A stretch of DNA of 64,000 nucleotides from Porphyridium purpureum (lineage: Eukaryota > Rhodophyta > Bangiophyceae > Porphyridiales > Porphyridiaceae). The notes under the pieces are model-generated. The model saw only the letters and a list, made by a program, of their open reading frames with translations. It had not been told where the DNA came from and did no database searches. Made by a program: the position numbers and the translations under genes. Numbering within the stretch: position 1 is the first letter of the stretch; each line of letters begins with the position of its first letter. This document shows, one piece after another, positions 40,021 through 49,383 of the stretch. The DNA is taken from contig VRMN01000015.1 of assembly GCA_008690995.1 (NCBI GenBank), positions 248,001 through 312,000 on the forward strand, in the 5' to 3' direction.

Positions 40021-42666
40021 ATTCCCTCTCCCTCTGTACAACCGTATCTCCCAGCCTCCGCGTACGGTTTGCCGCCGCCACCTTCTCCTGCCGGCCCCTC
40101 GCAACGTCCCCACCGCGTGTTTTCGCCGCTGCGAACCCGCGCGCGTGTGGTCACCACGCTCTCAACCCGACTTTGACACGCCCGTTGTTGCGCGCACAAC
40201 CGCTGATCCCGGCGCAGCGTTCAGGGAACTCCAGGGCAGCAGACTGCTGTGCATATGCATGCGGAGCGCGCGTGGCGCACGCGCTCACCTGCAGGCAACG
40301 CCGTCTATACCAAAGCCCAACCTAAAGCCCAGTCACAGTGCCACACATCCACGACTCACACACACACACACCCCTGTCTCCTTCGCTTTCTCATTGAAAC
40401 ACAAAATCTTATTGCGCCACGCCTTGGCACGAGCCTCTGCGCGGTTTCATAGTAAAACACCGCCATTTTGGCAGATGGCCACACATGCCGCATAGTTTAA
40501 CGATAATAAAGTATATTAATTAAGTTTTGAAATAACGTTAATTATCTGGCATGCCGTTTTGGCGGAGGGACGTGTGGGCCTTGTTGGTGGGGGGGGTTTG
40601 TTTGCGTGATGGCATGGAGCATGTGGCAGGCATGAAGCGCGGCGCGCGTGCGGGACCGTGAGATGCGTCGTCGAGCTGTGTACTGACGCGGCTTCTTCGA
40701 GTAGACACGGCGGTGGTCTCAGATGTGATGCTCGCGGAGGCAGGAGATATGGGCATCGTAGGTACTGCCGCGAAACGTGCGGTGGCCGATACTGGCGCGG
40801 CGTTTCGCATGCAACAGACTGCGCGTCGTGCGTGAGTTCCGCGTGCTTCGGACGTGCTTGACGCGCAAGCACGCAGCCGTACAAGCGGCGTGTGCGCGCG
40901 TGGGATGTGCGAAGGCCCGACAAGCTACCGATCACCGCCGCCACCGCCGCCACCGCGTTCCTGTCTCGCGGTGTGAACGTGCGTGCCCGTGTCTCACACA
41001 CCACCGTCAGGCGCCAACACGTACAGTCCGTACACTGTACCGCGCCGCTGTAAATCGTGCCCCCCCCCCCCCTTTGACACTTACACTCTCGGAAAACCCT
41101 AATCCGCATGGTCTAAAAATAGCCGCGCGTCATGGTCGGATCGAGTGCGCATGACACCAACCGACCCGCCGAAACGCACGTGTGAGCGTGTCAGCCGCGG
41201 TGGTAACACGCCAGCAGCAGCAGCACAAGTGCCTCGTGCCTTTAAGTGGCGAGTAGATTCGAGGCAATGACCGTGACTGTACCTCTGTCGTGATGACCGC
41301 GGCGGTGGTTGCGGTTACTGTTTCTGCTGGCGTGTGCATTTTACTGCGAGGACCGCGCGCTGCGTGTTCGTTTTGTGGAAGCTGGCCTACTCCACTCCTC
41401 ACCCACGCAGCACCTGCCAGCAAACCACCACTACCCCCACTTCCACCGCACGGTCACGCTCGGCTGATACGAATAAAACACCCTCGTTTCACTGGACACA
41501 GTAACCGACGCCGCCCATATCTTTTTTATCCCCCACCCCCCGTTTTTCAAATAAACCGGCTCATCCACACGAGAAGATGATTTTATTCGGTGTGGAACGT
41601 TTGTCCATTTGGCGTGTGTGTGTGTGTGTGTGTCTCTGTGTGTATGTGTCCATGTGTGTGTGTGTGTCGGTTTGCACGTGTCCTTGGTTCATTTTCCCTT
41701 TTCCACATTGGGTCAATTTGTATATGGTGGTTGTCGTAGGGTGCGTGTACGTTCGGATAGTAAAATCGTCGCGTCTAGATAGGATCCGATCATGAGTGAA
41801 TGTAATGCTATGGAAGCGGGGGTGTTTTAGTAAGAACAATATCAGCACTAATCGTCGTAGTAGTAGATTGCACGGTGTGGAGCAATAGGATTGGGGGATC
41901 ATGGCGGGTTTGATAGTAATGCGTGGTGGATTAGTATGAAGAACACGCATACACGGAGGCTGGCGCGTGATGTGCGTGATGCGCGTGTCTCTTTTTTTGG
42001 GGGGTGCTTGTTCGTCTGTTTGTTTGTTCATTGTTTGCGCAGTTTTGGGTGCGGCGAAGTGTGCTGGGCGCGCAGAGGAGAAACGGGGCGGGTGGCGCGT
42101 GTCATAGAAAAAGGACACGATGGAAGGGAGACAGATGAGCGGGGCGTGTGTGTGGTGAGGGGGGAAGAGGAAGGTCGGCGGCGTGGTGTGAAGGGCGCCG
42201 CGGGTGGAGAGGGGAAGCGGGGAGGGGGGAGAGGAGAGAGACATACACACGCACACGCGCGGGTCGTGCTTGGTTGCGCGCGCGCAGGCGAAGTGGGGGG
42301 GAGGTTTGGAACGGGGGACGGAGAGAGAGTGGAAGCCGCGATTCGCGATAAGATTGGCAAGGCGGCACGCGATTCGGGGCGGTGACGCGTTGTGCTTGAA
42401 GGAGGGAGACGGTCGAGTTGGCGTGCGGTCGTGCATCAGGTTTTTTTTGGGCGTTCGTGAAAGGCGACGTGGTTGGGCGAGAGCCGACGGGGGGATTGCG
42501 TGACGCTCGACTGGCAGGGAAGAATACAAAAGCGGGGACCTGGGCTCGGGGGTTGCGCGCGTGGCGTGCCGCATGAAAACACAGGAAGCGGTCTCAGGTG
42601 CTGGACGTGTTGATGCTGAGAGGGAGTGCTGCTGAGAGGAGGCTTTGATCAAGAAGGGGGGCAAGG
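40021..42666. promoter_or_regulatory. 2.6-kb divergent intergenic region with microsatellites and purine-skewed leader
   Basis: Holds a (CA)n run near 40,355-40,372, a C homopolymer at 41,059-41,072, and a long (TG)n-rich block at 41,614-41,672. From about 42,060 to 42,530 the plus strand is strongly purine-rich (GGGGGGAGAGGAGAGAG and similar), leading into the membrane-protein gene. Open frames (for example 42,664-41,561 minus, 41,890-42,385 plus) are Pro/His/Arg-rich low complexity without similarity. Confidence 0.5.
41614..41672 (+). repeat. (TG)n microsatellite block
   Basis: Two TG runs (about nine and seven repeats) separated by imperfect TCTCTGTGTGTATGTGTCCA. Likely replication-slippage DNA in a long intergenic region. 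Confidence 0.9.
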
Positions 42667-44808
42667 ATGGCGGGCGACGCCATGGTAACGAGATGTCGAT
42701 GCGTAGTGCTTTTGCTCGCCCTGCTGGCTGTGAGCTACGCCACGGGTGCCGCGCGCGCGCAGGGCTCGGACTTTGTGGCGGGCGAAATCACCAGTGATGT
42801 CGAAGGGCCGGTGATTATTGCGCAGACAAACGGTTCCGCGTCCGATTCGCTGACTTTCTTTTTGCGCCCGTTTGCAAACAATGATAACGTGACGGACGTC
42901 AACGTTATCACGGGAGAAGGTCAGGCGAACACGATTATTTCGTGCGCGCCAGACTGTGACTTTAACGTTGCCACCGAGCGCGGGATTGGTTCGGGTGGCT
43001 ACACAGTTTTCAACATCACGGTGAATTTCGAGTTTGACTACCTGCCCGGGCTCGCCGTCTACACGCTCGAAATTTTCACGAGCATTCGAGATGGGTCGCC
43101 CGGGTCTGAGCCGTACACGGCAAGCTTCCTGGCGCTGCCGCGCTTTGATGTGCTCGGCTTTGTGATCTTGGCTCCGGGCACGGATCGCGCGAGCCCTGGT
43201 AGCCCGGATGATCCGAAGATTGTGTCCGGTGAGCTGTACAGTCTCGACCTGGGCAATTACCAAGACACTCTGGCCACGCCACAGTATGTGATGCCCGTCA
43301 TTGGGCGCTACCAGGCAGTCGCTTCTCGCTTCCCGTACAATGATCTTCTCAAGCAGGTGGTGCCGGTGATGGGCCCGCCGCAGAACCAGACGAGTGATAG
43401 CGACGCGTGCCCGGTGGCGCAGCAGGGTGGATTCGATCCGGCCACGGATGACTTTCCACTGGACCCCGGCTGTGGCTTCAAAATTTTCTACTCGGAGGCC
43501 ACGCCGGACCTCGATACATTGGTATTGGTAATCAATCCGTACCGCGTGGGCATGTTCAACATTGAGTGGGAGGGCAACGAGAATGTGGACATTAACGGTA
43601 TGCCATTTGAGACGCTGCTGCGAGTCACGATTGCGTCCGTGCCGGTGCCGCCGACCGTATCCCAGTTTGGAAGATCCTACACGTTTGATTACTTTGGCTG
43701 GGAGATCTTCCCCTGGACGCTGTACAATCTTGTGGACCCGCCACGGCCGTCGAACGATGAGATGGTGGGAGGCTTTCTATCTCTTGGTGATCCGAGCCAG
43801 ACCATGCCAGAATTCCAAGGCTCTGGACTCGGCGGGCGGTTGCAGGTGAATGCAAACATGTCGTATACAGATTTGGATGCACCGTTGCCGTCGTTCCAAA
43901 TTTATTTTCTCAACTTGTTGGGGCTGACAACCGTGCCATCGGACGCCATTGAGCCCGGCGAGGCTCTTGTACCTGGCATGTACGCCCAGTATGCAACGAC
44001 GGGCGTCACTCCGATCACCCAGTTGCCCGCGGCAAACAGTCAGGTGAGGTTTTCGAGCTCTGAGCTGTGCATCACTGGGACTCTGGACAATGACGACCAG
44101 AGATTCAACATTATTCAGTTTTATGTCGAGTTTCTTCTCCTGGATGTGGCGTCGACTTCCAACAACACATGCTCAAAGGTGATTCGGGCGATCCGCAACA
44201 ACCCGGACTTTGGAAGCTTGTTTGGGCCGATGGTACCCACATCTGTATCCAACTCGGGCCGAAGAAGGTTTCTCGCGGGTATGGACACGTCTGGCAGGCA
44301 GGTAGAAGCAGACGGCGTTCAGATTGAGATGCGCGCCATTGTGCCGGCCGAAGGCGCAAACAGGGTGCGGCAGGATCTGGATGAGTACCTAGATAGCGAT
44401 CAGTTTGCGATGGATGTGTTTGTGGACCCCGATTGGGTGCGTCGTGGTGAGGGCTCAACAATTGAGACTCCGTCAGCAGTACCAACAGGAACGGTAGATC
44501 CGGGCGGTGCGTCTGGCGGTCTGCCGACTTGGGCCATTGCGGTCATCTCGGTCATTGCCGCACTGTTGTTGATTTTGATCATTGCGGTCGCACTGTTTCT
44601 CATCTTGGCGAACAAGGAGGAGGAAGACACGGAAAGTTCGTACTCGTCCGAAGGACCTGCGTTGGTACCACGACCGGACGATATCATGTACCAACAAGCG
44701 ATTGTGCGCGACGAGTACGGTCGAGGCGAGTTCTCCGAGCCGCTCGAAGGCGAAGACTTTGAGATGGAGAACGGCATTCGCGCCGAGTACCCGCGTATCG
44801 TGGCGTAG
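42667..44808 (+). CDS. Type I membrane protein of unknown function
   Basis: 713 aa. N-terminal signal peptide (CRCVVLLLALLAVSYATGAARA, about residues 10-32), a large extracellular or lumenal part of about 585 residues, one membrane span at about 620-650 (AIAVISVIAALLLILIIAVA followed by LFLIL) and an acidic cytoplasmic tail of about 60 residues with Tyr-containing stretches (DDIMYQQAIVRDEYGRGEF). The lumenal part is rich in beta-type sequence, has several N-x-S/T sites (NGSASDS, NVTDV, NNTCS) and paired Cys, and lacks any motif I recognise. The Tyr/acidic tail could serve sorting or endocytosis; that is inference. Two ATGs (42,667 and codon 6) are possible starts. A lineage-specific cell-surface receptor or adhesion protein would fit; an enzyme cannot be excluded. 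Confidence 0.85.
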   Translation: MAGDAMVTRCRCVVLLLALLAVSYATGAARAQGSDFVAGEITSDVEGPVIIAQTNGSASDSLTFFLRPFANNDNVTDVNVITGEGQANTIISCAPDCDFNVATERGIGSGGYTVFNITVNFEFDYLPGLAVYTLEIFTSIRDGSPGSEPYTASFLALPRFDVLGFVILAPGTDRASPGSPDDPKIVSGELYSLDLGNYQDTLATPQYVMPVIGRYQAVASRFPYNDLLKQVVPVMGPPQNQTSDSDACPVAQQGGFDPATDDFPLDPGCGFKIFYSEATPDLDTLVLVINPYRVGMFNIEWEGNENVDINGMPFETLLRVTIASVPVPPTVSQFGRSYTFDYFGWEIFPWTLYNLVDPPRPSNDEMVGGFLSLGDPSQTMPEFQGSGLGGRLQVNANMSYTDLDAPLPSFQIYFLNLLGLTTVPSDAIEPGEALVPGMYAQYATTGVTPITQLPAANSQVRFSSSELCITGTLDNDDQRFNIIQFYVEFLLLDVASTSNNTCSKVIRAIRNNPDFGSLFGPMVPTSVSNSGRRRFLAGMDTSGRQVEADGVQIEMRAIVPAEGANRVRQDLDEYLDSDQFAMDVFVDPDWVRRGEGSTIETPSAVPTGTVDPGGASGGLPTWAIAVISVIAALLLILIIAVALFLILANKEEEDTESSYSSEGPALVPRPDDIMYQQAIVRDEYGRGEFSEPLEGEDFEMENGIRAEYPRIVA

Positions 44809-45185
44809 ACGGCCGTTGCATGATTCTGAGGCTTTGACCCCGCTTTTCTTTGTTTCGGATTTATTTACGGAGACCCATTTGACTAAAGGAACAACACACG
44901 CGTTCCAGGTCCGCAATCCTTCGCGTGAACTAGATACCCGGACTCTTATCCATTCGTGTGACTCACTGAGAGATGCAATAGCAGCACCGCGCATCATTCC
45001 ATCATCGCGGCGGCCACTCTGTTGCGGGTACCCTTACGGCGATCACTGCGGCGACGCTGTTGGGCGAGCGAAACGAGGTCTAGACGATGATAATGACCCG
45101 GAGTTTCTGTGCGTGGCCGCTTCTTTTTCTTCTCCTCTTATGGAGCCAGCAGAGGACATGAGGCAGGGATGATTTCGACGTTTGA
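44809..45185. other. Intergenic between tandem genes
   Basis: 377 bp with no supported gene: 3' end of the membrane-protein gene and promoter of the GT13 gene. Confidence 0.4.
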
Positions 45186-46910
45186 ATGGGTGACCTCTTG
45201 CGTGCCACGACGAGGTCACGCGTGCTGGCGCTGTTCGTGCTGAGCGCGGTGTGCGCAGCATGTGAGCGCTTCTTGCCGCCGTCCGCATCCATTCCGCGTG
45301 GTGTGCTCGCCCAAGCTGTGTGTCACCCTTCGGACAGCGCCGCACCGACGTCCATCGCGCTCGTGGTGCTGGCGTATAATCGCGTGCCGGCTCTGAGCGC
45401 GGCACTGGACTCCGTAGCGCGCTGTGCAACGTGTGCGGACGCGTTCGACGCCGTGTTTGTGTCGATTGACGGCGGTAGCACCAAAGTGGCTTCGATCCTG
45501 CGCCGTGTGGGCAGTGGTGGTCGCCACGCCGCTCTCGTGTCAGGGACCTGGGTGTGTGAACGTGGCAGCGTCAGGGTCGGGACTGAAGCCACCTCGAGTG
45601 CGCGCGCGGCGTCCTCACCCGTGAATGCGGATGCGCGCACAAATATTGCGCGTCACTACGCGTGCGCACTGGACCGTGTGTTTGCTCGCGGGTTTCAGTA
45701 TGCCGTGCTTCTTGAAGACGACATGGTCGTAGGCTCGGACTTTGGCGCGCTCTTTGCGAGCACGCGTCATTTGCTGCGCAATGCTGAAAAGTATTCCGTG
45801 CTTTGCGTCTCGGCTTGGAATGACAATGGGATGCGCCATCTCGTCCATCCGAGCGTCCGCCACGCCTTGTTTCGCACCTCTTTCTTCCCGGGCCTCGGCT
45901 GGATGCTTTCACGCGATCTGTGGCTGTCCGAGCTCAGCGAGAAGTGGCCCGACGGCGTGCACGCCAACGCATCCACTGGATGGGATCATTGGCTGCGCCT
46001 GCCGGCGCAAATGCAGGGTCGCGATTGTATAGCGCCCGTGGTGCCCCGCGCGCGCAACATGGGTAACACCGGAGCCAATGTGCGCAAGCAAGAGTTTGAC
46101 GCCGTGCTTGCGACGCTCGCCTTTGTCGATGAATTGGACGACGAGCTGAGAGATAATCGAGATGCGTGCGAATCGGCTGCCGTGTGGGTACCAGACTCCA
46201 AGCTTGAATACCTCGAGCCGCGGCAATACATGCGCCACATCCAGCAGGAAATCGACTCGGCCACTCGTATTGGCTCGCTGGTGCAACTCAGCGAGCTGCG
46301 AACGTGCCGTACTTTGCAAAATGCCTCAATGGTGGATCTCGCATCAGGCACGCTTTCCGGGCGTTGCACACCGACAGCAGAAACCATCAGCTCATCGCCA
46401 CGCTCTTTTTTGTACATCTACAAGCGCGAGCGCTTTGTGGAAGACGTGGCCGACCCACTAGGTATTTTCCCGCAGCCACGCAGCATTTACAAGGGCGTAC
46501 AGGTGATATTCTTCTCAGAGGCGCCGCACATCACCTTGTACCTGGCTGACGCGAGAGTCTGTCCCTTTTTGCGTCCAGAGGAGCAGCTGCATCCGTCACC
46601 GCAGGCACAGCTCTTCGCCGCGCGCCGAGGCGAGAGCTGCGATGCGGCATGCGCGAGCATCCGGAAAAATTGCTCAGCAAGCGAGCTTGAATTCGCCAAC
46701 ACGTGCGAACAGCTCGAGCGCTTTTTCGACTGCCCGAGTGGCTGCGGCTTGGAGACAGGGCCGGACTTGCCTGCGGCGGTCGAGGCAGATGCGGTCGAAC
46801 TTGCAACGCGTGGTCAGTGCCTCGTCACGTACGGTGGGTACCCAGACGGCCGTGCGCTGACCTGCAGCGGCAGTTTTCGCCACACACGAAGACTATGCGC
46901 CTGTGTATAA
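45186..46910 (+). CDS. GT13 N-acetylglucosaminyltransferase (GnT-I/POMGNT1-like) with MGAT5-like Cys-rich C-terminal domain
   Basis: 574 aa. GT13 enzymes add beta-1,2-GlcNAc to mannose (GnT-I on N-glycans, POMGNT1 on O-mannose) in the Golgi. A hydrophobic N-terminal segment (VLALFVLSAVCAACERF, about residues 13-29) would act as signal anchor. Catalytic domain at about 55-330: SIALVVLAYNRVPAL, metal-binding YAVLLEDDMVVGSDF, VSAWNDNGM, FRTSFFPGLGWMLSRDLW, TGWDHWLRLP and ARNMGNTGANV, so all landmark motifs are present. The C-terminal 95 residues are Cys-rich: RRGESCDAACASIRKNC, CEQLERFFDCPSGC, RGQCLVTYGG and RRLCACV. They resemble the cysteine-rich end of MGAT5 (GnT-V), an unrelated family. Donor UDP-GlcNAc is expected. 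The acceptor cannot be decided from sequence. Confidence 0.88.
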   Translation: MGDLLRATTRSRVLALFVLSAVCAACERFLPPSASIPRGVLAQAVCHPSDSAAPTSIALVVLAYNRVPALSAALDSVARCATCADAFDAVFVSIDGGSTKVASILRRVGSGGRHAALVSGTWVCERGSVRVGTEATSSARAASSPVNADARTNIARHYACALDRVFARGFQYAVLLEDDMVVGSDFGALFASTRHLLRNAEKYSVLCVSAWNDNGMRHLVHPSVRHALFRTSFFPGLGWMLSRDLWLSELSEKWPDGVHANASTGWDHWLRLPAQMQGRDCIAPVVPRARNMGNTGANVRKQEFDAVLATLAFVDELDDELRDNRDACESAAVWVPDSKLEYLEPRQYMRHIQQEIDSATRIGSLVQLSELRTCRTLQNASMVDLASGTLSGRCTPTAETISSSPRSFLYIYKRERFVEDVADPLGIFPQPRSIYKGVQVIFFSEAPHITLYLADARVCPFLRPEEQLHPSPQAQLFAARRGESCDAACASIRKNCSASELEFANTCEQLERFFDCPSGCGLETGPDLPAAVEADAVELATRGQCLVTYGGYPDGRALTCSGSFRHTRRLCACV

Positions 46911-47502
46911 AGGATATGTCGACAAAAGGTCAAAAGCGCTGATAAAGAATGTGCTGCAGCTGGAGGTGGTAGCGCTCGTCGGGTGCAGTCCTGATCAAAC
47001 TCGGCTGTTCTGTAGAATGACTGGTGAAGCCCAATGAGGGAAAAGGCGCGATGTTCCGAGTCTGGGCGAATGTTGCCATTGAATATCTATGCATTTCTTG
47101 GACAGCTAAAATGGACCTTCCATGGGTCACAAGTCAACGCTGCAAACATGTTCTTCTCGCGCACACAGTCCGATCCACGACCAGTCCGTCTAATATACCT
47201 GCCGGCTCTGATTATCCGGCGATCGCAGCTGTGCATGTACGACTAGTGCGACGCTGAGAAACCAAGTCGTCGCGCTTGCCTTGAGCTCCAAGCTCACTGA
47301 GGAATGGCATGGATAATAATAATAATAATAAACTGCCCAGTCGAAAACCCGTTGGTCAAAGAAGAGCTGCAGCACTCTTTCGACTACGTTAGCAACGCCT
47401 CCCAAGGTCGCGGGGGGGCGCCCCCTGTTGCTCACAGATATTTGGCCGAATCAGTGAACTCGCACGTCCCTTTCACCAGCGGGCAAATTCGCGAGCAGCA
47501 CT
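46911..47502. other. Intergenic between convergent genes
   Basis: 592 bp with a (TAA)n run at 47,313-47,331 and a short G-then-C palindrome-like patch near 47,412 (GGGGGGGCGCCCCC). No gene supported. Confidence 0.4.
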
Positions 47503-49383
47503 TCAGAGGCCAGGAAAACGATCAAGGATCCACTGTACGCGAACGGCGCGTGCTGGGTCGGCCCGATACTCCAGCCACGCGTCCCACTGCTGAATTGAAT
47601 CACGTAGATCGTACAGCGTGTCACGCGCACTCCTCACATTGTCGGGCCGCTTGTCTTCCAGAGCGTTGCGAATGTAGCCGTCAAGCGCGATGGATGAGCA
47701 CCTGCTGGTAACCCATGCTTCCAAGATCTCAAACTCTTCGGTCGGCATGCCCAGCGTCCGCCTGATCGAGTCCAGTTCAATGAGCGAGCTTCCTTGAAGG
47801 CGCAGATCCAGAACCTTGTGCATGTATATCGTGCTTAGACCGAGTTCTGCGCAGAGTAAATGCGCGAGCTGCTCGCTCGACATGGATCGGAACGGAACGT
47901 ACTTGCAAGAAAGTTTCCGCTTGCGCAACGTGAGCCAGTCTTGAACTTTAAGCTTCTCCTCCAGATTCAAAGGCACATGCATCATGCCCTCATCGGCATC
48001 GAAGTCTGCCAGGACCTTGCCGCAAATTCCCCTATCGACTACTCGGCGCGCGAGCTCGGCGCGGAGGCAGACGTTGAACTCGAGAAGGTGCGCGAACTCG
48101 TTGGGCAGGAGCGTCTCGAGATTGCGCCCGCAGGCGAGCTCACTCGCACTCTTATAGCGCAGCCATCGCTCCAGCGCGCGCCTACTTTCGCGCGCAAGAG
48201 GCACCGTTTGCATCTTCGCGTTGTACTCGTCGTCATTCATCACGGAAACCAAGTCCATGCCGTCAATCTGCTCTTTGAGTACTACATGCATAGTATCTCT
48301 GTCGCTCATGAGCTTCCCGAAGAGCAGAGCGACGTGCTCGACGCGCATGTGTTCTACCTTGACGTACTGCCACCACGGGTCTTCTGCTTGTGGTTGCACT
48401 GATGCCGAGCATGCTGCCAATGAACGAACGTGATCTGTAAGCCGCTGATCCCACAACGTCAGAGCACCGTATGCGTCCTCTCCGTTTCCCGATGGGTATC
48501 TTCTTGTGACTTCGTGACATGCGGCATCCCACGCAAGCGAGAGAATTCGACGCACCACATCGCCAGGCACCCCGATACGCTGGAGTTGAAGTGCGCAGTC
48601 ACTGATGCGGCGACCATTTTCGGCCGCATCCGAGTCAATGTTTTGTCCCGTCAGCAGATTCCAGACAGAATGCGTCGTGTCCAAGAAGATCATCTTCATC
48701 CTGTCGCCTATTGTGTCCCCAGCTAGTCCGACTTGCAAATGTTCTGCGACTTCACGTGCTTGTCTCTGCACTTCATGTTCGCCTTCAACATCTAATATCC
48801 CATCGCGCGTATTGGCTACGTACCTTGCCGCGTCCGAAGCCATGGTCCTTATCGTTTCTGAACAACATGCGAGAGCACCGGATGCCAACACGACCTTATG
48901 AATCTCAATGAGCGACAGGAACACGTCAGCAAGAGCTGTTGGATTCCCTGGCGAGCCCTCGGAGCTCTGCAGGCGGTGATATTGGAAAGTATTATTTGCC
49001 GCACTCCACGCGATGTTCCAAATGTGAAGTAAGTGCGCGTCTGGTACACCCAAACGCGAAAGTTCTTCTGCGCGGCCATGCGCGGCGTTAATTTCTTGTG
49101 CAGCGATGTCCGGAAATCCGTTGCCTACATTGACGATGTGCAGAGTAATGCTCCGACAGAGCCTTTCAATATTGTCAGATATTCCGACCGCATTTTGAAT
49201 ATCCATTTCCTCGAAATGAATGCGGATCGCATCTGTCCCAAAGAACGGATGTTCATTCCCCATGGCGCCATCTTGCTGAGGTTGTCCCAAGAACTCAATT
49301 ACAAAGTTCGACACATTGCGGGCAATCCACTCGATGGTTTCCGCAGACACCGCAAGTTCCACGCCAAGATCAGCCTCCGTCAT
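47503..49383 (-). CDS. Hypothetical protein with SAM-like segments
   Basis: 626 aa, all soluble, mainly helical, without signal peptide. The ATG at 49,383 (MTEADLGVELAVSAE) is the first in frame; upstream only TTG. The N-terminal half contains two similar helical modules (RLGVPDAHLLHIWNIAWSAA and RIGVPGDVVRRILSLAWDAA, about 145 residues apart), so it arose by internal duplication. From about residue 338 there is a SAM-domain-like pattern, PWWQYVKVEHMRVEHVALLF...QIDGMDLVSVMNDDEY. Later segments (LADFDADEGMMHVPLNLEEK; LQGSSLIELDSIRRTLGM) have the same ..G..L..L...L..LG. logic, suggesting up to three divergent SAM-like modules. SAM domains mediate protein-protein binding. I recognise no named family. 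Confidence 0.65.
   Translation of the reverse strand: MTEADLGVELAVSAETIEWIARNVSNFVIEFLGQPQQDGAMGNEHPFFGTDAIRIHFEEMDIQNAVGISDNIERLCRSITLHIVNVGNGFPDIAAQEINAAHGRAEELSRLGVPDAHLLHIWNIAWSAANNTFQYHRLQSSEGSPGNPTALADVFLSLIEIHKVVLASGALACCSETIRTMASDAARYVANTRDGILDVEGEHEVQRQAREVAEHLQVGLAGDTIGDRMKMIFLDTTHSVWNLLTGQNIDSDAAENGRRISDCALQLQRIGVPGDVVRRILSLAWDAACHEVTRRYPSGNGEDAYGALTLWDQRLTDHVRSLAACSASVQPQAEDPWWQYVKVEHMRVEHVALLFGKLMSDRDTMHVVLKEQIDGMDLVSVMNDDEYNAKMQTVPLARESRRALERWLRYKSASELACGRNLETLLPNEFAHLLEFNVCLRAELARRVVDRGICGKVLADFDADEGMMHVPLNLEEKLKVQDWLTLRKRKLSCKYVPFRSMSSEQLAHLLCAELGLSTIYMHKVLDLRLQGSSLIELDSIRRTLGMPTEEFEILEAWVTSRCSSIALDGYIRNALEDKRPDNVRSARDTLYDLRDSIQQWDAWLEYRADPARAVRVQWILDRFPGL

Noticed and set aside
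41561-42664. 367-aa minus-strand frame in the long intergenic region
   Set aside because: Composed of Pro/His/Thr/Arg runs from a (TG)n block and purine-skewed leader; no domain.
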